From JBHJHP01 sp042219825 (GTDB lineage: Bacteria > Bacteroidota > Bacteroidia > Bacteroidales > UBA5342), in assembly GCF_042219825.1 (NCBI RefSeq), contig NZ_JBHJHQ010000005.1, positions 186,001-250,000 on the forward strand: a DNA stretch of 64,000 bases. The letters run 5' to 3'. Of the stretch, positions 36,695-46,759 are shown in pieces. The position numbers and the translations under genes were made by a program. Within the stretch, counting starts at the first letter, position 1; each line of letters starts with the position of its first letter. The notes beneath the pieces were generated by a model that had not been told where the DNA came from, ran no database searches, and saw only the letters and a program-made list of their open reading frames with translations.

Positions 36695-38872
36695 TTATCT
36701 CCATCTTGGATCACCAATTCCAAGCGTATATATTTCATGATTATGAACGGTTGCAGTATTGTTGTAAAACAAACCATCAAGATTGTCAATCTCATGCATA
36801 TTCGGATCATCTGCCATTATTGGTGGATTCGGACTCTTCATTAACTCTGATGGTGAAATAGGTGTAGTTCCTACTTTCACTACAAGTTGTTCTTCCCCCT
36901 GAATAATACCCGGAGAGTAAAGTGTATAAGCACCTGCACTGTTTTTATTTGCACTGAATGCAGCAGAAGTAAATATTCCATCGTCAACCTGTTTTGTTTC
37001 GTCGCTACTTGAAGAGTAGTTATCAGCAATATCGAATGTAATTTCTTGAGCTGCGCCATTGATGAAGCGGATATCCATACCTTCGAAATACATATTACGG
37101 GTATCTTCGGCTTTTTTGGTCTGTATAAACAGGTTTTTCTTTACAGTAATGGAACTTCCACTTGGAAGGTAACGCAAATCGAAGAGTTTACGACCGCTCG
37201 AACGCGTACTGAAGTTAACAAGCGTGTTATTTTCAAAGGTAATGTTGTATTGAATATTATCAGACCAGGCCAGATTCTTTCCATTATCTGTAAAGAAGCA
37301 GGTACGGGGTGAATCGTAAAACGTGTTGTTACGGAACACCATATCTACGAAAATGTTTGATTTTACATTATTACCATCACCTGCAACCCATGCATAACCA
37401 CGGCCATTGTTGTCGTAGAAACCGCAATTGTAGACCATACAGTCCTCTACAATGACATGTTCAAATGTTTTACGGTTTACGCCCTGTACACGTATAAATC
37501 CTCGAACCATGCGCTGGAATGTGCAATTACGAACTTCGAACGATTGTAACGTTACTGCCATCCCGTCTGAATACATGTTGATAAAGTAGTTTCCATTTGA
37601 CGAACCGTCACCATAGTTCTTAGCTAACGGGCAGTCGAAGTCAATTCCTTCGAATATAAGTGACTTAATGTTAATACCGCCCAATTCACCCGATTGCGGC
37701 CGACGGCCAAACATAAAGTTCATTTGGTTAGCAATACCACTGGGTGCCAGAGACATACCGCTTAACAACACTTTTGCACGTTTTCCTGCAGCCAGATCTT
37801 CTGGCTTGGTAGCAAGCGTCATACCTTTACACAAGCTTGTATTATTGTACAGGTAGTATGTTTTACCACCTTCAAGGTAGAAAATTGTTCCCTCTGCCAG
37901 CGATGCATCGGCGGTGTAGTTATCGATAATAGTATCAATACGGCAGGCGTTATATTCTACTGCTCCTTCTATCGTATCGTTAGGATCACAATAGTGATTG
38001 ATAAGAATAGGTTCACCAGGTTCACCGTCCATACGTATTACGCAGGTATTGTAAATTGCATCCCAGTGCACCGGTATGTTTATATTCTCAACATTTATTA
38101 CATAAACGCTGTTTTCCTGCAAACCATCAATATCTATGTAACCTGTTTCAAAATCGTCACTGGTTATTATATATCTTTTCCATTTATCCGGAACAGTTGC
38201 ATCCGGATTGGTTGCCGAAGCTTCAACTGTAAGTATCTGCATTACGAAATTTCCGTTTTCATCAATTTCAAAATGCGTTGTAAAAGTACCATCATCGCCT
38301 GATGTTTCGAGTACACGGTCAATGTTAACACGTAACGAAGTTTTTGTGATATTATCAACCACAATAACTTCTGGAATACTGTAGCGTTCCTGAGTTGCCA
38401 AACCCTGATATTCAGCCCACTGACGACCACTCCCGTAGCCATACCATTTAGAATGATAACCCTCACCCTTAGTTGAGAGTGTACGTATTGCAAAACGATA
38501 ATCAGTGCTATACTGAAGATCCTTTATGATTATGTCCAAAACATCGGGACCTACAATTGTATCTAAAAGAATATAAGCCGGATTCTCCCAGTCAGAGGAC
38601 AGACCCGAACTAACATTCGGTTGCAGGGCCATTTTTATTTCATATCCTGCACATCCAATCACACCATACCAGTAAAGGTGTACATCGTTCACATCAACTA
38701 CCTGACAACGATAAGGATCGGAATCACCCTTTCCAGTATTATTGTCATTGCGAAACATTGTCATAAACTCTCTTTCTGGAGAGTACTCTACATCTTCAAT
38801 CTGTGCTTCTTTGCATGAGTACATAAATGCAATCAAGAGAAGAAACAGACCGTATACTAATTTATTTTTCAT
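36695..38872 (-). CDS. SusE-position surface lipoprotein, DUF4957/DUF5123-like with beta-helix
   Basis: 725 residues with lipobox MKNKLVYGLFLLLIAFMYSC (Cys20). Residues about 45-300 contain Fn3-like beta domains (VHLYWYGVIGCAGYEIKM, YSTDYRFAIRTLSTKGEG). About 313-600 is a right-handed beta-helix-like region (GGKTYYLYNNTSLCKG, EVRNCTFQRMVRGFIRVQG, VFRNNTFYDSPRTC). The C-terminus ends GIGDPRWR, the ending I recognise from DUF5123 proteins. DUF4957/DUF5123 lipoproteins occur beside SusCD pairs in pectin-type utilisation loci of Bacteroidota, so a surface glycan-binding protein for pectic or related glycans is the likely role. It is the third gene of the operon, 18 bases after susD. Lyase activity is not indicated. 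Confidence 0.8.
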   Translation of the reverse strand: MKNKLVYGLFLLLIAFMYSCKEAQIEDVEYSPEREFMTMFRNDNNTGKGDSDPYRCQVVDVNDVHLYWYGVIGCAGYEIKMALQPNVSSGLSSDWENPAYILLDTIVGPDVLDIIIKDLQYSTDYRFAIRTLSTKGEGYHSKWYGYGSGRQWAEYQGLATQERYSIPEVIVVDNITKTSLRVNIDRVLETSGDDGTFTTHFEIDENGNFVMQILTVEASATNPDATVPDKWKRYIITSDDFETGYIDIDGLQENSVYVINVENINIPVHWDAIYNTCVIRMDGEPGEPILINHYCDPNDTIEGAVEYNACRIDTIIDNYTADASLAEGTIFYLEGGKTYYLYNNTSLCKGMTLATKPEDLAAGKRAKVLLSGMSLAPSGIANQMNFMFGRRPQSGELGGINIKSLIFEGIDFDCPLAKNYGDGSSNGNYFINMYSDGMAVTLQSFEVRNCTFQRMVRGFIRVQGVNRKTFEHVIVEDCMVYNCGFYDNNGRGYAWVAGDGNNVKSNIFVDMVFRNNTFYDSPRTCFFTDNGKNLAWSDNIQYNITFENNTLVNFSTRSSGRKLFDLRYLPSGSSITVKKNLFIQTKKAEDTRNMYFEGMDIRFINGAAQEITFDIADNYSSSSDETKQVDDGIFTSAAFSANKNSAGAYTLYSPGIIQGEEQLVVKVGTTPISPSELMKSPNPPIMADDPNMHEIDNLDGLFYNNTATVHNHEIYTLGIGDPRWR

Positions 38873-38890
38873 CTAATAAAATTTAACAGA

Positions 38891-40870
38891 TTACTTTAAA
38901 TAACCATAATAATTTTGATACGCACCTGCACTGCGTTGTATAGCCGCATTAGGATAAGGCAATATGTAACGTACAACCGGAAGATTACTTGCATCCGATG
39001 GCATTGTGGTGGGCGCTCCGTTGTCAACAACATATAAATTGCCACGTTCGTCGCCACGTATAAATCCAAAGAATGAATAGAGACATTGATCCGTAGGACA
39101 ACCGACAGATTCATTCCACCATCCATAAAAATCAGCTGTGGACCATGGGTTTGTGGCATCTGTAGGCCTTTGTGTAGCAATATATGGATTATAGATTTCA
39201 AGGATATCCAATTGTGTATTAGGATATACATTCACATCGCCGGGATTACTTACAATCCTGTAATAGATATTATAAGGAAGCGTTAATTCCAAATAACCAG
39301 GCTTCCCGTCGTAGGTTTCAACTCTTTCTATATAATCTGACGATCCTGCTGAGTTCTCGGCAACGGAATAATAACGCAAAAAGCTGTAGTATAACACTTC
39401 ACCATATATATTGTTACGTACAAGGTCTTTCCAGCGCATATTTTCGCCGGCAAATTCCCATTTACGTTCATTAAGTACAGCTTTCAGGAAAGTCTCTTTG
39501 CTCGTGGATACAGATTCAACATATTCAGTAACCTTCGACTGATCATCGAATGCCCGGGCACGAACCTGCTGCAGTGCTTCTTTAGCTTCTGCACCAGGAC
39601 CATTCAATTCGTTTAATGCTTCTGCATACATCAGAAGCACATCGGCATAACGCATGTACGGATAGTTTATACCTGTGTTGCTGTCACTATTGGTTCCCAT
39701 TGATTTTGAAGACCATAATTTCGACCATTTATTATTGTGCACGGTATAGTCACGGCGAATAATTGGTGTGCCGTCATAATCGTAGTACCATAAGCCGTTA
39801 AGGAATTCGCGGCGTAAATCGAGAGAATCAAACTGAAAGCGATAGAATGCGCTCAGGCGTGCACTTCCCCCACTTTTACCCCAGATATTTGTTCCTGAAG
39901 TTTCGCCTTCGTAATTGTTCCCTGTTGGCCCCTGGATGTAACCAATACTTCCCGTTGAGTTCATTGCAAAAGGAATTTCAAAAATTGGATCATCGTTGTT
40001 TACTACAACATAATTACATTCGTTGATAAATACCGTGTTGTAAGGAAGGGCCAGCGAATGTGTTCCTGATGAAATTACAGAATCGCAGTATTGAGCTGTT
40101 ATTTTATAATAATCTGTATAGTTTTCAGGACGTTGCATAGTTCCGTATTTGCTTGTATTAGCTGTGTCGGGATGAAGCGAATAACCTCCACAAGTTAAAG
40201 CCATACGTGCAATCATCGACCAGCAGAACTCTTTTGACACGCGTTCAACACCATAATCGAGGTCGGTTGCAAATGACATATATGGAGCAATTGCTTCCAG
40301 GTCGGCAATCAATTGTTTGTGAATTTCTTCCCGATCCACAACCGGCATTACAAAGTTATCGTTTGCAGACGTTGGTGTTAAAGAGAACGGTATGTCACCA
40401 AACATGACAATTAGATCGTGATAAAACATTGCACGCATAACTTTAGCCTCGCCCATCTGCTGCATAATATCAGCATCAGTCTCATCATAAAGCGGACTGT
40501 TTTCAAGATAATAAACAAAGTTGTTGGCATACTCGATACCTCTGTAAGCTGCTATCCATGCTTTGTTAATTGCACTACCCTCACTTGTACAGTCGAAACG
40601 ACGATATTGATCGTTGGTAGATACATTGTTGGAATTTACATACATATCCACGTCACTATTCAGACAAAATGTTTCCAGATAAGCCTTCCCATAAGTGTCG
40701 TTGTTCAGTAATTGGGCATATACACCATTCAAAGCACGCGAAATTTCATCTTTATTACTATACACATAGTCGCTATCGAAAGACGAAACGGCTTCTACAT
40801 CAAGATAGTCTTCGCAAGAATAGAGACATGCAACAGTTAAAACGGTTAATAATATATTTTTTAGTTTCAT
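38891..40870 (-). CDS. SusD/RagB-family glycan-binding lipoprotein
   Basis: 659 residues with lipobox MKLKNILLTVLTVACLYSC (Cys19). Residues 24-65 give the SusD N-terminal signature (YVYSNKDEISRALNGVYAQL) and a TPR-like helical core follows (NKAWIAAYRGIEYANNFVYYL, MRAMFYHDLIVMFGDIPF). The C-terminal half has the RagB/SusD pattern (YMRYADVLLMYAEALNEL, LNERKWEFAGENMRWKDLVR). SusD proteins sit as a lid over the SusC channel on the outer membrane and bind the incoming glycan. It lies 18 bases after susC. Glycan specificity cannot be read; the neighbouring DUF5123-like protein points to pectin. Confidence 0.95.
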   Translation of the reverse strand: MKLKNILLTVLTVACLYSCEDYLDVEAVSSFDSDYVYSNKDEISRALNGVYAQLLNNDTYGKAYLETFCLNSDVDMYVNSNNVSTNDQYRRFDCTSEGSAINKAWIAAYRGIEYANNFVYYLENSPLYDETDADIMQQMGEAKVMRAMFYHDLIVMFGDIPFSLTPTSANDNFVMPVVDREEIHKQLIADLEAIAPYMSFATDLDYGVERVSKEFCWSMIARMALTCGGYSLHPDTANTSKYGTMQRPENYTDYYKITAQYCDSVISSGTHSLALPYNTVFINECNYVVVNNDDPIFEIPFAMNSTGSIGYIQGPTGNNYEGETSGTNIWGKSGGSARLSAFYRFQFDSLDLRREFLNGLWYYDYDGTPIIRRDYTVHNNKWSKLWSSKSMGTNSDSNTGINYPYMRYADVLLMYAEALNELNGPGAEAKEALQQVRARAFDDQSKVTEYVESVSTSKETFLKAVLNERKWEFAGENMRWKDLVRNNIYGEVLYYSFLRYYSVAENSAGSSDYIERVETYDGKPGYLELTLPYNIYYRIVSNPGDVNVYPNTQLDILEIYNPYIATQRPTDATNPWSTADFYGWWNESVGCPTDQCLYSFFGFIRGDERGNLYVVDNGAPTTMPSDASNLPVVRYILPYPNAAIQRSAGAYQNYYGYLK

Positions 40871-40888
40871 ATTTGATATCCTTGAAAA

Positions 40889-43800
40889 TTAAAAAGTAAT
40901 GTTTGTTCCTAATACAATACTACGGCTACGTGGATAGCGGTTGTAGTCCATTCCAGGAGTTAAACCTGTCTGAATGTCAACTTCAGGGTCATAACCCGAG
41001 TAGTTTGTAATGATAAATGGATTCGTAACACTTGCATAGAAACGAACTTTTGATATTCCCCGTTTCTTCGTGGAGTTATTTGGTAATGTGTAACCAATGG
41101 TGAAATCCTGGCAGCGAAGGAACGAACCATCTTCAATAAAGTATGAATTGGTTATTTTGGTTGTTACATCAGATGGATTCCATAATGTTTTGCCTTCATT
41201 GAGAGAAGCATAGGTTGCTACAGAGTTGTCGATATAGTAATTTCTGTACATGCACTCACCATTTGTATAGTCTATGTATGTCCAACGATCGTTGAATTCT
41301 GACAATACATTGTAGAAATTATTTCGATTCCCTTCAGAAGAGGAAAGCTGATATGCTGTAGCGTTGTTTACATCGAAATCATACATATAGTTAAAGTTGA
41401 TAGTAAAGTCAAGACCTTTATATTGTCCGCTGAACCCAAAACCACCCTGAATTTTAGGATTTGTATTACCAATAACAGTACGGTCATATTCATCTATTTG
41501 GCCGTCAGGTGCGCCATCGGGACCACTGATATCCTTGAATTTGATTTTACCTGGAAGTGTTGGATCGCCAGAATTACTTGTTCCCGATACGGTATTAATA
41601 ATTGTACCTTCGTTGGGTATAGCCGTGAAGTTCTGGTTAGGATCGAAAGTAAATTCGTCCATACCGTAAATTCCGTCGTAAATAAAACCATAAATCAAGC
41701 CAACCTGATCGCCAACCTTTAAGCAATAATCGTCATAAGCTGAAGACCAACGTCCGTTATTGTACCATAATACATCATCAGTATTGTTCAGTTTGTCAAC
41801 AACCATTTTGTTAAGACCAAATGTTAAGTTCCCGCTCAACACATAATGGGTACCCCGAGCAATATCAGTATTCAATGTCAATTCAAAACCGCGGCTGGTG
41901 ACCTGTCCAATATTTTGTACCTGCGTAGTATAACCCGTTGCTGAAGGGAGATCGGATATATAAAGCATATCGCGTGTTGTATTCCAGTAAACTTCAGGAG
42001 ATATAGAAATACGATTATTGAACATGCCAATATCAAGAGCAAGGTTACGTTTTATGGTTGTTTCCCATTTGATATCCTCATTGAAAAATTCTGATCCGGT
42101 TGCATTACCATACCATTGTTCACCATTTTCGGTTAATTCGCTAAAACCGGGACCTCCGGTGGTATTAACTACATACAAAAAACGCCATCTGTCGTTGCCA
42201 ATACCATTATTACCTGTTAAACCGTAGGCAGCACGTAATTTCAGGTTATTGATAAAGCTGATTCCGTGAAAGAAATTCTCTTCAGAGATAACCCAGCCAG
42301 CTGAAATGGCAGGAAAGGTACCCCACCGTTTGCCAGGGGCAAACTTACTGGATCCATCAGCACGCATGGTAAGCGATAACAAATATTTGCGGGCATAATT
42401 GTAGTTTGCCTGACCAAAGTAGGATGACGTTCGGACAGAAGTCGCATAGGACGATGTTGTCAGATATGGAGTGCCTAATCCCATTATAGCGAGTGCTTTA
42501 TCAGTTGTGATGTCCTTGGGGAAATAACGATTCATTACAAAAATCGATTTATAATCGTATTGCTGAATTTCCTGGCCCAATAAGAACGAGAATTTATGAA
42601 TACTGTTCATTTCCAGGTCATAAGCAGCTGTATTTGTCCATGTGTATGCAAAACTACGGCCTATACTTAATGAAGCAACAGGGAGTTTACTGTTACTCTC
42701 CCCAGTACCTGTCATTGCACCATAAAAACGATCTGTAAATTTGAAACTAAATGAGCCAATAACTTCAGAGCGCAGCGTTAAACCACTGAGAGGCTGCCAC
42801 TCCAAACGAAACTGATTCGTACTTGTATAACTGTCTTTTTTTTGAGTGTTCTGGTCAATATCACTTTTTGGATTTGTATATTCAAAAATAGCTTCGTCGT
42901 CAGGATCGACAGTTGCGGGATCCCAAAAAGCGAATTCATGCAAACCATTGGTTGGACGATAACGAAGTACATCGATAACACCACCTGAACCAATATTATC
43001 ACCTCCGGCACCTATATCATGGCGATAAGTTAATTTAGGGTTCATTGTAAATATAAGATTCTTGGCCAGGTTAATGTCAATCTTAAGATTCATATTAGTA
43101 CGGCTAACACCCGATCCCAGAATAATACCTTTATCTTCAGACTGAGTTAATGACAGGTTTAGACGCATTTTTTCATTACCTCCACCTATTGTAAGATTAG
43201 TAGAGTAATTCATTGGAGTTTCCCCCATTACTTCATCCTGCCAATCGTGAGTTGTTGCCCGTTTATAAATATCCAGGTCTGCAGGATTCCCAAAGTTAGC
43301 ACGGAAGTATTTTGCGTTCGAACTGCGGGTACCGCCGGAAGCTGCCCAATCGTACTGATAACGAACAAAATCTTCAGTGTTCATCAGATCAAGTTTTTTT
43401 GAAAGCTTACTAACTGATGTATAAGCATTGAGATTAACTTTAATCTTACCTTGTTTTGCCGACTTGGTTGTTACAATAACAACACCATTACCACCCTTGG
43501 CTCCATAAATAGAAGTCAACGAGGCATCTTTCAGTACGTCGATTGAAGCAATGTCAGTTGGAGGGATATCGTTAATATTATCCGTTTGAAAACCGTCAAC
43601 GATAAAAAGAGGGTCGTTACTTGATGTTACGGAAGAACCACCACGGATGCGGATATTGATATCAGCTCCAGGCGCACCATCAACAGTAGTTACCTGCACA
43701 CCTGCAATTTTACCCTGCATTGCTACAGCAGCTGAGGTTACGGGTATTGACTCCAGTTTTTTACCGGAAATAGATCCAACAGATCCGGTTAAGTCTTTAC

Positions 43801-44170
43801 GGGCCCTGCTAATGCCAAAACCAATCGCAACAACCTCATTCAAGATACTTTCTTTTGGTGTTAATGAAGCATCAATCAGTTTCTGATCACCAACCTTAAT
43901 TTTTAGAACATCGTAGCCTATAAACGAGAATACTAAAACCGATTCCTTTGATGGAACTTCAATAGAGTATTTTCCATCTAAATCAGATGTAACACCTATC
44001 TGGGTTCCATCAATATAAATGTTTACACCCGGTATCGGTTCTTTTGTGTTACCGTCTGTTACGGTTCCTTTAATAATAATTCCCTGAGCTGTAAGAGCCA
44101 GGTTCACAGATGCGAGAAAAACTAAAAGAAGTAAATTCTTCCAATGGAATCTTCTCCTCGCTTTAAACAT
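40889..44170 (-). CDS. SusC/RagA-family TonB-dependent outer-membrane transporter
   Basis: 1093 residues from ATG at 44170; an in-frame ATG at 44191 would add seven residues. 44170 is preferred because AAGGA lies 5-6 bases before it and the sequence then starts directly with a signal peptide (LLLLVFLASVNLALTAQ). A carboxypeptidase-regulatory-like domain follows (about 30-110, GTVTDGNTKEPIPGVNIYID), then the plug (about 120-235, IRIRGGSSVTSSNDPLFIVDG, SIYGAKGGNGVVIVTT), and a 22-strand barrel region ending in ITF at the C-terminus. It imports oligosaccharides with energy from TonB. First gene of the SusCD operon. No anti-sigma/sigma pair or hybrid two-component regulator is nearby, and no STN domain is present, so transduction through FecR is not indicated. 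Confidence 0.95.
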   Translation of the reverse strand: MFKARRRFHWKNLLLLVFLASVNLALTAQGIIIKGTVTDGNTKEPIPGVNIYIDGTQIGVTSDLDGKYSIEVPSKESVLVFSFIGYDVLKIKVGDQKLIDASLTPKESILNEVVAIGFGISRARKDLTGSVGSISGKKLESIPVTSAAVAMQGKIAGVQVTTVDGAPGADINIRIRGGSSVTSSNDPLFIVDGFQTDNINDIPPTDIASIDVLKDASLTSIYGAKGGNGVVIVTTKSAKQGKIKVNLNAYTSVSKLSKKLDLMNTEDFVRYQYDWAASGGTRSSNAKYFRANFGNPADLDIYKRATTHDWQDEVMGETPMNYSTNLTIGGGNEKMRLNLSLTQSEDKGIILGSGVSRTNMNLKIDINLAKNLIFTMNPKLTYRHDIGAGGDNIGSGGVIDVLRYRPTNGLHEFAFWDPATVDPDDEAIFEYTNPKSDIDQNTQKKDSYTSTNQFRLEWQPLSGLTLRSEVIGSFSFKFTDRFYGAMTGTGESNSKLPVASLSIGRSFAYTWTNTAAYDLEMNSIHKFSFLLGQEIQQYDYKSIFVMNRYFPKDITTDKALAIMGLGTPYLTTSSYATSVRTSSYFGQANYNYARKYLLSLTMRADGSSKFAPGKRWGTFPAISAGWVISEENFFHGISFINNLKLRAAYGLTGNNGIGNDRWRFLYVVNTTGGPGFSELTENGEQWYGNATGSEFFNEDIKWETTIKRNLALDIGMFNNRISISPEVYWNTTRDMLYISDLPSATGYTTQVQNIGQVTSRGFELTLNTDIARGTHYVLSGNLTFGLNKMVVDKLNNTDDVLWYNNGRWSSAYDDYCLKVGDQVGLIYGFIYDGIYGMDEFTFDPNQNFTAIPNEGTIINTVSGTSNSGDPTLPGKIKFKDISGPDGAPDGQIDEYDRTVIGNTNPKIQGGFGFSGQYKGLDFTINFNYMYDFDVNNATAYQLSSSEGNRNNFYNVLSEFNDRWTYIDYTNGECMYRNYYIDNSVATYASLNEGKTLWNPSDVTTKITNSYFIEDGSFLRCQDFTIGYTLPNNSTKKRGISKVRFYASVTNPFIITNYSGYDPEVDIQTGLTPGMDYNRYPRSRSIVLGTNITF

Positions 44171-44191
44171 GTCATTCCTTTTACACGTCAT

Positions 44192-44728
44192 AACAATTAG
44201 AAATAAGGTTTAATTTTTGAATTTTTAAGAAAAAGGTGAAAAATATAAAAAAAATATAAAATAACATCTATAAAAGTAAAAATATGTTAACATGCATGGA
44301 TGTAAGATTTGGCATGTAATATTTTTTTCAAATTTCCGGATCAGGACAAACAGAACATTACACAGTATACAATTATGGCAGTGAAGGGAAATATAATTGA
44401 TAACGAAAAGATATGAAATTAAAAATTAAATACTGAATTGTCCTTATTAACGCTTTATAATTCAACAACTATTAAATTCTTAACAGAATAAAAACGAACA
44501 ATATTTGATTACTTAATTTGCAGTAATTTCAATGGTACTGATCTCGTTGATAAAGATTATTTAGGTATTATTCATTCTTGCCCCACTATAACTTTTGTGT
44601 TGGGGAGCTTTGTTTTTTCTGACACGACCTTTTTATCGCACTCATTGCCATTTCAAACTCAGTGCTTGGCAAAACTCAATTCTATATAACATAAAAAATC
44701 TGTACTTTCGACTCCAAATAATTTCATT
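44192..44728. other. Long intergenic region upstream of susC, with a weak hairpin near 44581
   Basis: 537 bases without a gene. It should hold the susC promoter on the minus strand. On the plus strand CCCCA (44581-44585) can pair with TGGGG (44601-44605), followed by AGC and TTTGTTTTTT, resembling a terminator, yet no upstream plus-strand gene exists. TACTTTCG at 44703-44710 is one mismatch from TAnnTTTG and sits before the DUF2752 gene. Confidence 0.35.
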
Positions 44729-45100
44729 TTGAATTCCAGTCAGATCATAAAATATGTTATACTCAGTTTAGCAGTTCTGGCAGCTGCATTTATTCCTGAA
44801 CATTTCTTTTTTGACGAATCGTATTCTTTGTGTATTCACCGGAGTCTGCTACATATTGAATGCCCGTTGTGTGGCATGAGCAGAGCTGCACATGAGCTTA
44901 CAAGGTTAAGAATAGCCTCTGCCATTAGCTTCAACTTTAATATAATATTTTTGCCGGTATATGTGGTATTCGATTTACTGGCGATATTCACTCATAAATC
45001 AATTTTTACGAAACTCAGCAGGTTTACCCTCGTGGCTTTGCTTGCAGGATTAGTTGTTATCTATGTCATAAGGATTGGATTGCATTTCGGATGGTATTAG
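44729..45100 (+). CDS. DUF2752-family small membrane protein
   Basis: About 123 residues. It carries the DUF2752 signature CPLCGMSRAAHEL (CPxCGxxR) near residues 49-61, with hydrophobic segments before (IIKYVILSLAVLAAAFIP) and after (FNIIFLPVYVVFDLLAIF, LVALLAGLVVIYVIRI), so three membrane segments. Function of the family is unknown. No in-frame ATG exists near the beginning: the earliest plausible start is TTG at 44729, about 19 bases after a TACTTTCG promoter-like box. The gene stands alone between the SusCD operon and the repeat element. Start position is uncertain. Confidence 0.7.
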   Translation: MNSSQIIKYVILSLAVLAAAFIPEHFFFDESYSLCIHRSLLHIECPLCGMSRAAHELTRLRIASAISFNFNIIFLPVYVVFDLLAIFTHKSIFTKLSRFTLVALLAGLVVIYVIRIGLHFGWY

Positions 45101-45204
45101 ATATCGGTATTATTAGTATTTCACTAATCCGTTTAAACATACGGCCTGGATTTGTTTTACATTATTCCTGAAATTTTTCCAATGTCCTCTTGAAGAGCCT
45201 GCAT

Positions 45205-45353
45205 AAAGTGTCCCTCTTTGAAAAAGAGGGTGGTCCTGACCAAAGGGTCAGGATCGGGAGATTTAAAATGAAAAGATAACCCATGCATAAAATCCTCCGT
45301 CCCGATTTAATTATGATATAATTTCGGGACACCTCCTTTTAATAAGGAGGACA
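45205..45353. repeat. Palindromic, multi-hairpin repeat element (REP/MITE-like)
   Basis: Four hairpins are packed in about 150 bases. CCCTCTTT (45212-45219) pairs with AAAGAGGG (45223-45230). TCCTGACC (45234-45241) pairs with GGTCAGGA (45246-45253). GTCCCGA (45299-45305) pairs with TCGGGAC (45324-45330). CCTCCTT (45332-45338) pairs with AAGGAGG (45344-45350). The outer ends TGTCCCTCTTT and AAGGAGGACA are imperfect inverted repeats of each other, and the inner parts ATCGGGAG and CTCCGTCCCGAT also mirror one another. No coding capacity. It may also end transcripts of the MoxR/DUF58 operon, which stops at 45422. Confidence 0.65.
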
Positions 45354-45421
45354 ACTTTAATCATCATAAAAGATTTCTTAAGTATAAACTCATCTATCCC
45401 TCAGATATTCGTATTGAACTA

Positions 45422-46759
45422 TTAAAACCGTCCTGTATCTTTCAGTTCAAGGTATTTATTGATAAGACCTGCGGTCAGGTTTTCCGGTTTGGTCAGCACG
45501 GAATAAATTCCGTTCTTCAGCAGCTCCTTTACGATCAGTTTTTTATCGTACATATGTTTTTCTGCAATCGTTCTGATGTAAAGTTCTTCCATGTTCGAGA
45601 CCTGTTCATGACTCAGTTTTTCGATCTCCTCATTTTCAAAAATCACCACGATGATCACATGACTTTTAGCGAGAATCCTCAAATAAGAGATATAACGTTC
45701 CAGGGATGTGATAGTCTCAAAATTGGTATATAAAATAAGTAGACTGCGATGCGAAATTTTTCGTTTTATTCCGGCGGTCAGCACTGCGAAATCGGATTCA
45801 AAAAAGCCGGTTTCCTGTTTATATAACCGATCCAGAATCTTTGTCAGTGTTTCATGTTTTCGTTCGGCACTCAGAAAGGATTCAATAGTCTTGTTAAAAG
45901 TTATCAGGCCAGCCTTATCATGTTTTTGCACAGCAGTATTCGACAGAATCAAAGAAGCATTAATCGCATAATCCAGCAACGACATCCCGTTAAAGGGCAT
46001 CTGCATGGTCCGCCCCATATCAATCACATTATATACATTTTGTGAGCGTTCGTCCTGGTATTGATTCACCATCAACTTACCACGCTTAGCAGTGGCACGC
46101 CAGTTTATGGTTCGGTAATTATCGCCCTTTACATAATCCTTAATCTGGTCAAATTCCGTGTGTGATCCGATCCGCCTTACTCGTTTTACGCCTACTTCTG
46201 ATAAGCGGTTAGAAATAGCCAGAAGTTCATATTTTCGCATTTTCAGGAATGATGGATAAACCGGAACCGGTGTTTCCTTATTCCCAAATTTCCTATGCCG
46301 GATCAGCAAACCTATTTGTGTGGCGTACAATACATTCGTTACCCCGAAAATATACTCACCCCTTTCCTTCGGAACCAGGGTATAGTGCAATCTTTTTTCG
46401 TCGAATGCATTTAGTTTTAATTCCATTTTAAAGTTTCTACGCTGAAACTGTGCAGGAACCTCATCGAATATCTGCAGGTTCAACGGATAAGGATGCCGAT
46501 TCTGAACATACAATTCTATGCGGTTTTCATCGCCATTTGAAAGTCTGTCAGGAATCTCACGGGTCAACAAGACGCTATACTTTTTTGCGAAGAAGAGCAA
46601 TATGGCATCACTGAACAGAAACAGCACAAAAACACCCAGCAGGATTTTTGCGATCAGGTAAACCGGATCAAGAAAAAAACCGATGGTAAAGAGAGCAGCA
46701 ATAACACTCAGCGAAAGGTAAAAGCGGTTGGCAATATGTATTTCTTTAAATCCTTTCAC
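45422..46759 (-). CDS. DUF58-domain membrane protein
   Basis: 445 residues starting with GTG at 46759, which overlaps the MoxR stop by one base (TAGTG), so the two are translationally coupled. Two membrane segments near the N-terminus (YLSLSVIAALFTIGFFLDP and IAKILLGVFVLFLFSDAIL) are followed by a beta domain and the DUF58 core: DQIKDYVKGDNYRTINWRAT near 205, then a vWA-like region (NVYNVIDMGRTM). DUF58 proteins are partners of MoxR AAA+ ATPases and are thought to help assemble or regulate membrane complexes. It is the last gene of a six-gene minus-strand operon. Confidence 0.9.
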   Translation of the reverse strand: MKGFKEIHIANRFYLSLSVIAALFTIGFFLDPVYLIAKILLGVFVLFLFSDAILLFFAKKYSVLLTREIPDRLSNGDENRIELYVQNRHPYPLNLQIFDEVPAQFQRRNFKMELKLNAFDEKRLHYTLVPKERGEYIFGVTNVLYATQIGLLIRHRKFGNKETPVPVYPSFLKMRKYELLAISNRLSEVGVKRVRRIGSHTEFDQIKDYVKGDNYRTINWRATAKRGKLMVNQYQDERSQNVYNVIDMGRTMQMPFNGMSLLDYAINASLILSNTAVQKHDKAGLITFNKTIESFLSAERKHETLTKILDRLYKQETGFFESDFAVLTAGIKRKISHRSLLILYTNFETITSLERYISYLRILAKSHVIIVVIFENEEIEKLSHEQVSNMEELYIRTIAEKHMYDKKLIVKELLKNGIYSVLTKPENLTAGLINKYLELKDTGRF

